Assembly (NCBI RefSeq): GCF_910594005.1
Contig: NC_057816.1
Span: forward strand, 40,601,797-40,665,796
Origin: Cervus elaphus
Taxonomy: Eukaryota > Chordata > Mammalia > Artiodactyla > Cervidae
Direction: 5' to 3'
Length of the DNA: 64,000 nucleotides
Made by a program: the position numbers and the translations under genes. Of this stretch, positions 53,448 to 63,772 are shown one piece after another. Every line of letters begins with the position of its first letter. Within the stretch, counting starts at the first letter, position 1. The notes beneath the pieces are model-generated. The model saw only the letters and a list, made by a program, of their open reading frames with translations, was not told where the DNA came from and did not search any database.

Positions 53448-53574
53448 TGGACTTGAGGCATGAGAGCTTTGCAGGGAACCTGGATCTGTCCCCCAAGCCA
53501 GGAGGGCTTAGAGGCCGGTTCTACAATCTTCTTCTTCCTCACTAACATCATGATGAGGAATATTGCAGATGGAG

Positions 53575-53943
53575 GGCTGTTAGAGGGCTGAATGTCTGTG
53601 TCGCCTTTAAATTCCTTTGTTGAATGAAGCCCCAGTCTCCAGTGTGATGGTCTTTGGAGATGGAACCGTCACGAGATAATCAGGTGAAGATGAGGTTTCG
53701 AGGACAGGGCTCTCATGCTGGGAGGAAGAGACTCCAGAGTTTTTCTCTCCACAGGGGCATGCAGCCTGGAAAGACCACTGGGGCATACAGTGAGAAGGCA
53801 GCCAGGAAGAGGGCTCTCATCAGAATTCTCTCATACGAGCACCCTGACCTTGGACTCTGGCCTCCAGAACTGTAAGACATAGATGTCTGTTGTTTAAGGC
53901 ACCCAGTCTACGGTATATCATTCTGGCAGCCCAAGTCAGTAGG
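53575..53943 (+). mobile_element. solo LTR, ERVL-MaLR type (MST/MLT-like)
   Basis: The same order as the copy at 8755: 'ccagtctccagtgtgatgg', 'cagtgagaaggcagccagg', 'ctctggcctccagaactg', 'tctgttgtttaaggcaccc' and 'attctggcagcccaagtc'. No internal region is adjacent. Confidence 0.6.
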
Positions 53944-53954
53944 GCTTTATGGAT

Positions 53955-54110
53955 TACAGAGAACCTGTGTCATTTCCTAGAGCAGCTCAGTGAGGTTGCT
54001 ACCTCATTTTACAGATAAGGAAACTGACTCGGAGGTGGAGGGACCGGCACAAGCTGGTTAAACGGGGGAGCCATGATTGGAACTCTGGTATCTTGACTTG
54101 ATTATCTCCT
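53955..54110 (-). repeat. MIR SINE, minus
   Basis: 'cattttacagataaggaaac', 'tgactcggaggtggagg' and 'gccatgattggaactctgg' match inverted MIR. Confidence 0.75.
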
Positions 54111-54409
54111 TCCCTGGTTCTTCTGGAGCTGCTTTGTTCAACCTAATTCCCACGTCCCAGGAAGGCTCAGGGCTAAAGTTCCCATAGTGTTGGGCAGAGG
54201 GGGCAGAGACCACTTACCAGCCCACCAGGGTCACAGAGAGGAAATGTGGGTTCTTGCAGAAGTCTGAAGCTTCTGCAGGTGGAGGAAACAGAAAGCAGTT
54301 CTACACGGCGGTCAGAGAGCCGGGGTGCAGGGTGAAAGAGGTCTAGCCCAAGACTTCATGAGTTTAATTCTGTGTAAGATTTTACAGATGCCTATTACAT
54401 CCTGTGTGC

Positions 54410-54462
54410 CTCAGTTCAGTTCAGTTCAGCCGCTCAGTCGAGTCCGACTCTTTGTGACAGTT
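54410..54462 (-). mobile_element. 53-bp Bov-A/BovB 3' tail
   Basis: 'agttcagttcagttcagccg' followed by 'ctcagtcgagtccgactctt' is only the last part of the shared BovB / Bov-A 3' end, inverted. Confidence 0.85.
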
Positions 54463-54804
54463 GGGGCTAATTATGGGATTTACCTAAGGAATTTACCTAA
54501 CGAATTTTTATGAAGCATAAACTGAAATAAAGATCACGAAGGGCTCTTAGGATGCTGCCTGGCACAGAGTAAACCCTCATAGAGAGGGATCAAGGACACG
54601 GCCTGGACTGGACCGCAGTGGCTGGGCGCTGTCTGACCACTGCTGCTAGCCCTGGTTCAGGGGAGGCATGGACCAGATGACAGGCCAGAGCATCAGTGCT
54701 CCCTAAACTGGGAGACTGGGGACAACTTGCTCAGCCTCCTTCCTTCCTCTTCCAATTCTGGGGAAACAGAATTGAAGAGAGAAAGCTGTCAAGCAGAACA
54801 TGCA
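54463..54804. other. unique DNA, nothing recognised
   Basis: No element was recognised. Confidence 0.4.
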
Positions 54805-55060
54805 CAGGTTTGAAAACCAGAGATGCACGTGTACTTTGGAGTTTCTGGGTGCTGTGAGTGGGATCTTGGGCAGGTTTCTTAACTTCTCTGAGTCTGTGCT
54901 TCTTCATCCTAAAAAAGCGAGTTGATTATTGTAAAGTAATTAGCCTCCAATTAAAATAAGTTAATTAATTAAAAAAAAGAAACCATTAAAAAAAAGTGAG
55001 TTGATAAAACAACTACCTCCACAGGCATTGCAGGGAACCAAGAGAGCAAGATATGTGAAG
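54805..55060 (+). repeat. MIR SINE split by a 63-bp L1 end
   Basis: 'gtgggatcttgggcaggtttc', 'tctctgagtctgtgcttcttc' on the left, then 'aaaacaactacctccacagg' and 'cattgcagggaaccaagag' on the right of the L1 piece. Confidence 0.75.
54927..54989 (+). mobile_element. 63-bp L1 3'-end insertion
   Basis: 'gtaaagtaattagcctcc' and 'aattaaaataagttaatt' are the ruminant L1 3' terminus, then A-rich tail. Target duplication of 16 bp with one mismatch: 'aaaaaagcgagttgat' (54911-54926) and 'aaaaaagtgagttgat' (54990-55005). Confidence 0.9.
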
Positions 55061-55405
55061 GTGTCCCTAAAATGTCATTTTCTGTTTTTACATTAAGAGC
55101 TTTGCTGGTAGTTACATAGCCGCTGGTAAGCAGTGGGGTGGGATCCTAAAATCTAGATTTTCTGATGCCACGAGGCCACAGGAGTGCACCTACACAGCAA
55201 ATGAGAAATTAAAGATCCACGTGTCTAGGATTTGCTGCTTGCCTACCACTGTTCTTACATCTCCTTAAGGACTAAAAGAGGGATAAAATGGAGTCCAAAG
55301 TGAGCACTGATGGTGTCTGTACCCAGGATCTTTACGGTGTTTTAAGACTAATGATGGCTGGGTCTCAGCCACAGCTATAATCTATGCATGCACATTTAGG
55401 GCACG
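55061..55405. other. unique DNA; MIR-like scrap at 55105-55165
   Basis: 'gttacatagccgctggtaag' resembles inverted MIR. Otherwise nothing. Confidence 0.4.
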
Positions 55406-55409
55406 AACT

Positions 55410-55880
55410 CATTCAATCAATAAATATTAGAAATGCTGTGTGTGAAGCCCTAAGCCAGGCTCTTGAGGCTATAAAAACTGATAGAAGAGTCACTATCTGT
55501 ATGGGATCCTATTAGAGGGGGTAAGATAAAAATAAAAGCCAAAAACAACTCATCAGGGGTTGACAAGAGCCACGGCAGTGGAATAAACACGGGGTACAAT
55601 GGGAAAAAACCGTATTTGGTCTGGAGCTGTCAGGAAGGATTTCCAGAGAAAGTGGTACCGGCACTGTCAGAGTTCAGGGGAGCAGGGAGCACAGAGATCT
55701 GGGATGAGAGACACCTGGTGTGCGCTAGAGAACTGTTAACAGGTTTGGTACAGGCACTCACACGTCCACGGGCGAGGAGGGGTGGGGCTGCTAGGTTGAG
55801 AGTCCCCTTGACAGGGGCCTTGGACCCTGCATTAAGGAGTTTGAACTTCGTAGTAGAGGTAGAAGGAAGCCACAGAAAGC
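55410..55880 (-). repeat. ancient L2-like remnant
   Basis: 'cattcaatcaataaatatt', 'gaagccctaagccaggctc' and, further on, 'aggatttccagagaaagtgg', 'ttaaggagtttgaacttcg' and 'gaagccacagaaagcatttt' follow an L2-like element in reverse. A CHR SINE sits at its right edge. Confidence 0.55.
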
Positions 55881-55896
55881 ATTTTAAGAAGCAGAG

Positions 55897-56180
55897 GGCT
55901 TCCCTGGCAGCTCAGTGGTAAAGAATCTGCCTGCCAGTGCAAGGAACGTGGGTTCGATCCCCGGTCCAAGGAGATTCCACACGTCTCAGAGCAACTAAGC
56001 CCACGTGCCGCAACCACTGAACCTGTGCTCCAGAGCCCAGGAGCCACAACTACTGAATCCCGAGTGCCCTAGAGCCTGTGCTCCACAATGAGAAGCCCCC
56101 GCACCACCACTAGAGAAGGCCCGTGAAGCAATGAACACCCAGCACAGCCAATAAGCAGTATTCAAATTATTTAAAAAAAA
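55897..56180 (+). mobile_element. CHR-type SINE, long form
   Basis: 'ggcttccctggcagctcagtgg', 'gttcgatccccggtccaagg', 'gcaactaagcccacgtgccg', 'gagccacaactactgaatcc', A-rich tail. Confidence 0.93.
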
Positions 56181-56949
56181 GTATGGGAGTGAGTGTCCCT
56201 GATTTTAAAAATTTCATCTAGTGGAGGTTGAAATAGAAAGTTGAACTGAGTGGGCAGGAGAAACTGGAAAGAAGGCAATAAATAAAGAGTCTACAGAGAT
56301 GTCCAAATGAGAAAGACAAGGTTGTGAACTTTGCACACGCACACACACCTACACACACAATCAGCTGGTTCAGCCTGGACCGAAATACCCTGGCAAGAAC
56401 TGCACCTGGCTTCTGGCTCTCACTGAAGTCCCCCCAGTGGGGCTCTGCTGGGTTCCCTTAGATAGGCCCCCATTCTCTTACTTCTTGGCTGTGGTCAACC
56501 CAAATAGCTCTTCATTTCAGACTAACCTCAGACCCAGAGTTTGAGGTGATTAAACGTGGCCTGTGAGGTTGTGGTTCTGGAAACTTCCTCCCAAACAATG
56601 TTAAGTAGAGGGAGCGCTGCGTGCCTGGACCTACACACGGCACAGCCAGGGCGGCTCGGACGGAGGTCACCAAGGCTGGGCTGGGTTCCGCAATCAGACC
56701 TTTCAATTAACACGCAATTACAGCCCCCAAGGGAAGGGAAGCGGGCATTGACTATTGATTTTATAAACAAATGAAAAAAAAAATCACAACCCACTGCGTG
56801 CACTGAAGGAAATAAGTAGTATTTAGTATGCCTTTGTTAAAATAAAAGCTCTTACTGGGAAAAAGATGGAAGCTCCTGAGCGGTGTAGGGTGACGGAATT
56901 GTCGTCCTCCTTAATTCTCCCAATCAGAGACGAATGGGATTACTTCCCC
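56181..56949. other. unique DNA with a (ca)n-like tract
   Basis: An imperfect (ca)n lies at about 56334-56358. No other element was recognised; small frames at 56512-56803 have no domain. Confidence 0.45.
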
Positions 56950-57080
56950 ACAGACTTTGTGAAAGAAAGATCATGCAGCCTTCCCAAGATCACACAGCTA
57001 GTGTGTCAGGGGCAAAATAGGAACCCACATGTCTCGAATGCCACCCCAAAGCCTGAGCTCCTCCCACTGCACCCTGGTCC
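56950..57080 (-). repeat. MIR-like SINE, minus
   Basis: 'cccaagatcacacagctagtg' and 'aataggaacccacatgtc', 'aaagcctgagctcctccc' match inverted MIR. Confidence 0.65.
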
Positions 57081-57125
57081 AGTGGTCATCTCCATATGGA
57101 AATGTGAACAGCTGTACCTCCATGG

Positions 57126-57335
57126 TGACAGTGTCAGTCGCTCAGTCCTGTCCAGATCTTTGCGACTCCATGGACTGTAACCCACCAGGCTCTACTGTCC
57201 ATGGGATTCTCCAGGCAAGAATACTGGAGTGGGTTGCCATTTCCTCTTCCAGGGGATCTTCCCGACCCAGGGATCAAACCTGGGTCTCCCGTATTGCAGG
57301 CAGATTCTTTACTGTCTGAGCCACCAAGGAAGCCC
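57126..57335 (-). mobile_element. Bov-tA SINE, minus
   Basis: 'gtcagtcgctcagtcctg', inverted core, inverted head ending 'gagccaccaaggaagccc'. Confidence 0.93.
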
Positions 57336-57417
57336 TTTTTCCCCTGTGCCTACATAGCTGGCTGGCAAGTCCCCAAGGAAGCCACTCCCTTAGGGTCCTA
57401 TTCACCCCTCTGAGCGC

Positions 57418-57612
57418 TTAGTGCTCAGTCACGGCTGACTCTCTGTGACCAGCCAGGCTCCTCTGTCCATGGTATTTTCCAGGCAAGTACACTGGAGTGG
57501 GTTACCATTTCCTATTTCAGGAGATCTTCCCAACCTAAGGAATCAAACCCACATCTCACGTGTCTTCTGCATTGGCAAGTGGATTCCTTACCACTAGACC
57601 ACCTGGGAAGCT
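57418..57612 (-). mobile_element. Bov-tA SINE, minus, core shortened
   Basis: 'gtgctcagtcacggctgac' then 'tgtgaccagccaggctcc', so about 18 bp of the core are missing. Inverted head ends 'ctagaccacctgggaagc'. It lies 82 bp from the previous copy in the same orientation. Confidence 0.9.
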
Positions 57613-58770
57613 CAGGTTCGTATCTCTAGGGAATGCTAGCCTGGAAGGAAACTTGGAAGTGATCAGCTCCCATCCCCCAGGATAGAGATCAGAGGTGATG
57701 GGGTTACTTCTCCACATCCCCCAGCTGAGAGGAGGGCCTATCACTCTCCTGGTCTCCTCTCTTCCTGGCCACTGTTTTCTTTGCTCTATCAGGCTGAGGT
57801 CTCGTGTCTCAGGAGTCAATGATTTCCTGCAAAAGTTTGTTGTTCTTGCTGTTGTTTTTTAATGTTAAGATTTCTATTCTTGCCTGAGTCTAAAAAGGAG
57901 GTAGGGAAGTAAGTAATAAGGCCTTTTCCTCTAGCAGATTTACTCAATGGAAAAGCATAAGTTGCGACTCCCTAATGTAGCTAGTCTGCCTTCCACAAGA
58001 TCCTACAAGAGAATGAGTAAGGAGTGATTAAATCACAGCAAAATGGTTTCATTTACAATTAGCTCTCAGTGTTCTGAAACACAAACCTCCCACCCAGATA
58101 TTTATCCTAAGATAAACATCTCCCCCACATGTTGCCATAACCAGCTCCTGCTGCCACAAAAGCATGCATCTAAACATCCGTACCCAGAACAGAAATGATG
58201 ACTTCCATAAAGAGAGCTCGGAGGACACCCCTGTGCAGTGATTCTTGTCCTAGAATCCTGGATATAAGCTTTCTGTTGAGTCTGGATTCAAAGCTAAATT
58301 TTTCTCAATGGAAAAAAAAAATCATAAACTCAGTTACTCTGACCTCAGTGATGGCCAGAAATTTCTCTTTTTCACAAATTGAGGTGCTGAAAGGAATAAA
58401 AATGAAGCTCTGCATTAAAGTGGAAAACTTCAAGGTAAAAGAAGTCTGTATATTCTTTAAAATTGAGCTATAAGCGTAAGTTTTTCCTCTGAGAGTCATG
58501 TGATTGAAGGTCTCCAAGATGGGCAGATGACTGGGACACAGTCCTTCAACTATGCTTGACATTGGTGGGTGATTCGAGGCTGAGTGTGGTTAGATGGAGC
58601 GGGGACAGAACTGGGTGAGCTGATAGGAATCAGAACCCACCTCTGGGCACATGACTTGAACATCTACTATCAGAGGCAATGGACATGAAGCCAGAACCTA
58701 CCTTTGGCCTCAGGTCAGCCCTTAGCCACCCACAGGTTTCTACTCCAGCGTCTACTGTTCCCCTACCAGT
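57613..58770. other. unique DNA, nothing recognised
   Basis: About 1.15 kb without a recognised repeat or gene. Small frames at 58195-58562 show no domain. Confidence 0.5.
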
Positions 58771-58778
58771 AAGAAGTG

Positions 58779-58872
58779 CTGCTGCTGCTAAGTCGCTTCA
58801 GCCGTGTCTGGCTCCATGCGACCCCATGGAATGCAGCCTACCAGGCTCCTCCGTCCATGGGATTTTCCAGGC
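58779..58872 (-). mobile_element. 94-bp Bov-A2 3'-end insertion
   Basis: A (gct)n tail then 'taagtcgcttcagccgtgtc' and 'tccatgggattttccaggc', an inverted partial Bov-A2 unit. Target duplication 'aagaagtg' at 58771-58778 and 58873-58880. Confidence 0.9.
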
Positions 58873-58880
58873 AAGAAGTG

Positions 58881-59877
58881 GGTACAGTTAAACGAGCACC
58901 ATTTGAGAGGTCCTTGACACAGGAAGAAGAGACAACAAAATCAAGACTGCATGACAGTCTTTGGTGCTCAGGCCAGACTTCTGTGAGGTCATCTCTTGGT
59001 ACACTGGCTCCTGCCATGGAGGTGACAGATCAGGCTCAGTGGAGATCCACAGAGCATATTAGCTTCTGACACTAAAGGCCACCACATTTGGAAATAAGAG
59101 TCTGGGGTTTCCCAAGCTAGAAGGCTTCTGAGTCTGCTCGCCTTGAACCCTGGGGTCGCTGACGTTCTTCACGCTGCAGATGTACAGAGTGACTGCCATG
59201 GATGGCAAGGTCTCACCTCTCATACTCATTGGCTGTGATCCCAGTGTTTGGGTCAACAGCTTTAAGATGTGACACTGCATTTAATATGTGCTCAAATGAC
59301 ACTTCGGGGACCTCAGGCTTCCTGCACTGATGGGCAGGTGGCAGCCATCCAGTCCAGTTTGGTTTTCTTAAGCAGTTGCCTCACCTCTGCAGAGGTGTCA
59401 CGCCCCAAGAAAACAGTAAGTACCCAGCAGTCACTCATTCGGATCTTGGACTATCTCACCCCATCTACTGTAGACCTTGATCCTCACTCTTGCTTCTCTT
59501 CACTTCTTTTCCTGCCTGGCATGTTACACCTCCTTCATGCTCTCCAACAGGGTACACAATCCAATTCTTCTTGGTCTCTACCACTGGCCCACCTTCCTAT
59601 GAGGTTTTCCTCTCTCATCCTCGGTTTGGAGTTCCACCGTTGATATTTGAGGACCCATTCCTCCACCTCAGTTCCTCCCCAGGATCTCATTTCCAGGATA
59701 AGTGCCCCCAGACTTGAACACTTAGTTCTGATGGAAAGAAACAGGGAGAAAGTGTTTCTGACTCCCTAGAGGCTAACATCACCATGTTCAACAATTGGGA
59801 ATCCAACTAAGCACACATAATCTGCTCTCTTTTCCCTGGGGGGTAACTGAAAGGCACATCAGTATATCCTAACAGTA
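58881..59877. other. unique DNA, nothing firm
   Basis: 'tttcctgcctggcatgttac' near 59508 hints at L2 but is too little to call. No gene. Confidence 0.4.
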
Positions 59878-59886
59878 TGAATGTAT

Positions 59887-60513
59887 GCTGTTGCTCAGTC
59901 ACTAAGTCGTGTCCAACTCTTTGCGACCCCATGGACTGCAGCACACCAGGCTTCCCTGTCCTTCCCTATCTCCCAGAGGTCACTGAAGTTCATGTCCATT
60001 GAATCGGTGATGCCATCCAAATATCTCATCCTCTGCCACCCTTCCCTCCTTTTGCCTTCAATCCTTCCCAGCATCTGGGTCTTTTCCAATAAGTCTGCTC
60101 CTCACATCAGGTGGCCAAAGCATTGGAGCTTCAGCTTCAACATCAGTCCTTCCAATGAATATTCAGGGTTGATTTCCCTTAGGATTAACTGGTTTGATCT
60201 CCTTGCTGTCCAAGGGACTCTCAAGTCTTCTCCAACACCATAGTTCAAAAGCATCAACTCTTCAACATTCAGCCTTCTTTATGGTCCAACTCTTACAACC
60301 GTATATGACTACTGGAAAAACCACAGCTTTGACTATATGGACCATTGTAGGCAAAGTGATGTCTTTGCTTTTTAATACCCTGTCTAGGTTTGTGATAGAC
60401 TTCTTTCCAAGAAGCAAGGATATTCTAATTTCTTGGCTAAAGTCACCATCCACAGTGATTTTGGAGCCCAAGAAGAGAAAAATCTGTCACTGCTTTCACT
60501 TCCACTTCAGCTT
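59887..60513 (-). mobile_element. BovB LINE, 5'-truncated, 0.6 kb, minus
   Basis: The 3' end lies at the left ('gttgctcagtcactaagtcg'), then the inverted ORF2 C-terminal part up to 'attttggagcccaag' and about 50 more bases. Minus frame 60471-60262 encodes 'VFPVVIYGCKSWTIKKAEC', the same block as in the other BovB copies. Flanks 'tgaatgtat' at 59878-59886 and 60514-60522. Confidence 0.93.
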
Positions 60514-60607
60514 TGAATGTATAATACATATTTAAATTACATGAATGTATGTGTATATGAATGTATTCATGTATGAATGAATGTATAATATATAGTTAAA
60601 TTACATA
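60514..60607 (+). repeat. tgaatgta-rich imperfect repeat
   Basis: A ~30-bp block starting 'tgaatgtataata' (60514) recurs at 60578, with several 'atgaatgtat' copies between. This local repetition could also explain the apparent target duplication of the BovB to the left. Confidence 0.7.
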
Positions 60608-61934
60608 TAATTTTCAATAACCCTTGTGCAATTCTAATGGACAGAATATCATGTCCTGACACCAAGAAGAAAAGAAGCAAGCAGGAGAAAAGTCTTCTCA
60701 CTCAGTAAGGAAAATAAGAAGGCAACGGCAAACAAACCAGTTCAAGGCAGACATAGAATTACAACACAAAAACCAAATAAAAGCTCCTCAGAAATGGTTA
60801 TTTGATCAAACATGTTAATGAAGCACTTGGTCTCTGGGAGGGCTGATGGGAACTATACTTCAGAGGCTAAGTCAACGGAACAAATGCTTCCCCCATGGAA
60901 AACAGGGGCGGAAGAGTCCCTCAGATCTACACACCATCAGTTAAATGGATGCAAATGTGTTTACAGCCCTCCTTCTTTGAAGCTACAGTATTATGAAATG
61001 TTTACAGTGTTAGGCCCCCCTTATAAAAATTCACTCGTTTGAAGAGGAAGTGAATTAAAGACGGCCACTGCAGTTATACCACATAGAATAAGTTACACAA
61101 GATCAAAGACTTGGGACATGCATTGTGTAAAACCAAAGATCTTTCATGATTTTGCACAAACTGTAAGATGCCTAGCCTCCCAAGAATTTTCATTCTGGAA
61201 ACCGTGTTTTCATCACTGAATGTCCTGTGTTGTCCACGGCTTCACGGTTAGAGTCACACCATGTGACAGATCACCTTGTCTAAATAACACCACAAAATGT
61301 ACAAGAGACAACAGTTGGCTTTCTATGGTATTCTTATTGCTGATTCTACTAAAACTTCACCTCTTCCTAAAAATCTTTAGTTATTTACCTAGACAAGTGG
61401 CTGAGACTGGGTCAAATTCGCCAAGAAAATCATTCCTGTAAGCTTCTGACTTTCTCTTTTCCTTCTCCAGGAATCATGGTTCATAAAGACAAACCAGGAC
61501 TCTGTAAAGAGAAAGGTGAGCAAAAATCTAATCCAGTGGAGAAACCGACAACACTTGCCATGGAGGCCAAATTTATGAAAGGTTCATATTGCATCAACTT
61601 CAGATTCTTGTTTCTAGTCCATCTAGGTCTTTGCAAAAAATAATAATAATAATAATAATAATATAGGAAGGAAAGAAAAAAATACCTAGAGGAATGAAAT
61701 TCTCATCTAGAAAATATACTTGCCAAATTATGAACATTCTTTCCATCTTCAATGCAAAGAATTACTGTTTTTCCAGAAGACTGAGGGAAAACACAGCAGA
61801 AGAAGGACGTCCCATGAGCTCCTACAAGTGTTAAAATAGCATCTCACCCACATCTTTGTGATGGGGGGCAGTGATGTCAAATACTGCATGGGATGCTGGG
61901 CACCGTCCCCACAATGAAAAAATGTCAGTTAATG
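60608..61934. other. unique DNA with an (aat)n microsatellite
   Basis: (aat)n at about 61639-61663. No gene or other repeat was recognised; a weak hAT-like phrase lies near 61885-61915. Confidence 0.45.
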
Positions 61935-62248
61935 AGAGTCCCTTGGGCAGCAAGGAGATCAAACCAGTCAATCTTAAAGGAAATCAACCCTGAATATTCG
62001 TTGGAAGGACTGGTGCTAAAGTTGGAGCTCCAATATTTGGCCACCTGATGCAAAGAGCCAACTCATTGGAAAAGACCCTGATGCTGGGAAAGATTGAGGG
62101 CAACAGAGGATGAGATGGTTGGAAGGTATCACTGACTCAATGGATATGAGTTTGAGCACATTCAGGGAAATAATGAAGGATAGGGAAGCCTGGTGTGCTG
62201 CAGTTCATGGGGTCGCAAAGAGTCAGACACGACTGAGCAACTAAACAA
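61935..62248 (+). mobile_element. BovB 3'-end fragment, 0.3 kb
   Basis: 'gagagtcccttgggcagc', 'ttggaaggactggtgctaaag', 'ggccacctgatgcaaagagc' to 'cacgactgagcaactaaac'. A deletion removed part of the 'gggaggagaaggggacg' segment near 62099. Confidence 0.92.
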
Positions 62249-62804
62249 CAATGTGACCACATACTCAGTGAGTCAGTACCTTCCTTTGGGAGATAAAATT
62301 ATAATCAAGAGTGCTGCTTTGTGAGAACAGAACCAGAACAGGGATGCTTAATTAGATAAAGGTCAATGACAACAACAGTCACAATAAAACCGCTCTTAAA
62401 ATAAACAGAGCCCAAGTCAGTAATTCATCTCATATTCACCAGCCCCAAAGCAGTCCTTAAGGAATTTTATGTTTTGAAAAATCTTGATTGATAGTAAATT
62501 TCTTTTCCAATGTTTAAGATACACGTAACCGGCAGGCAAAACTTTGGCTACTGGCATGAGCTCATCAGTATTAACAGCTTTACTTTGTTTAATTCCAGGC
62601 AAAGACAAAGGAACATGATACTCTGACTAAGCTGTACAAGTTTATGTAGATGCATACAAAGTTTCCACTAGGTTTTTTGTTTGTTTGTTTTTTAACATTG
62701 ACAATAAACCTTAAGAGTCCTTTTGCTGCTAAGGAGCTCAAGAAATTCTGGAAGGGACACAGTCTTCTCTTTCCTCAGTACCTCTCACACCTGTGTCCAC
62801 AGCA
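62249..62804. other. unique DNA, nothing recognised
   Basis: A short (tttg)n run near 62675. No other feature. Confidence 0.45.
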
Positions 62805-63772
62805 CAACTGGCCACCCCAGGCCCCCATCTCCCTCGTGGGAGTCGAACTCCTGATTCTCTAGTCTCCCTGACTCTGCTCTCGTCCCCTCTCTGGGACCAA
62901 AGCGGTCTGTCTGTAGCTCGAATCCCACTGCGTCCCTTTCCAGTGTTCCCCTCATCTTTAGAACTAATGTCCAGCTCTTCCCCAGGCAAGGAGCAGCCCT
63001 GGACTCCCCCCATCCCGGGTCTGGCCCTGCCTTGCTATCCAATCCCTCCCCTTCACACACCCTGCCCACCTCCACAATCACCCACAGGTCCTCACATGCC
63101 ATGCAGTTCTGCTGTGTGAGCTTGGAATGTCTTGCTCCCACTTCGTCCACTCAGGGAACCCCTGTATATCTTTCAGGTCTCAGCTCCAAGAAAAATAAGT
63201 AGTGACCTCAGCAGGGAGGTCAGAGCAAAGTGTCTTTGTTTTACTTTAGGCAACACATTATCTGTGAAATTCAATATAAGGATCCAAAGTCACCCACTTA
63301 GAGAAATGTTACCTCCTTTCTCTTTGCCAAGAGAAAAATTACTTGGATATTATTAATTTGTTGTTGTTTAGTTGCTAAGTCATGTCTGACTCTTTGCGAC
63401 CCCATGGACTGTAGCCCACCAGGCTTCTCTGTCAATGGGATTCTCCAGGCAAGAATACTGGAGTGGGTTGCCATTCCCTTCTCTAGGGGATCCTCCTGAC
63501 CCCGGGATTGAACCCGCATCTCCTGCATTGGCAGGGGGATTCTTTACTGCTGAGCCACCAGGGAAACCCCAGACATTGTTAATATCATACTTTTGATACA
63601 TTTATGTATCATAAATTGCATTACATTTATGATCTTGCCAGTCTGTCTCTTCATCTGAACTCTGAGAGCAAGGATCATGACTGACTGATTCATCTCTTTA
63701 TTTTTTTTTTTTGAACCCAACACAGTGCCTGGAACACAGTAGGTGCTCAATAGATGTTTTTGTACAAATCAA
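62805..63772 (+). repeat. L2 LINE 3' region split by Bov-tA
   Basis: 'gcttggaatgtcttgctccc', 'tctttcaggtctcagctcc', 'gacctcagcagggaggtcag' on the left; after the SINE 'agagcaaggatcatgactg' and 'acagtgcctggaacacagtag', 'gtgctcaatagatg' at the end. The stretch 62805-63100 is the least certain part. Confidence 0.7.
63360..63571 (-). mobile_element. Bov-tA SINE, minus
   Basis: 'tagttgctaagtcatgtctg', inverted core, inverted head ending 'gagccaccagggaaacccc'. Possible target duplication 'attattaat' (63349-63357) and 'attgttaat' (63575-63583). Confidence 0.94.

Noticed and set aside
57112..57355. Target duplication 'ctgtacctccat' / 'ctgtgcctacat' around the Bov-tA at 57126
   Set aside because: Eight bases separate the SINE head from the right copy, so it does not abut the element as expected. 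Probably coincidence.
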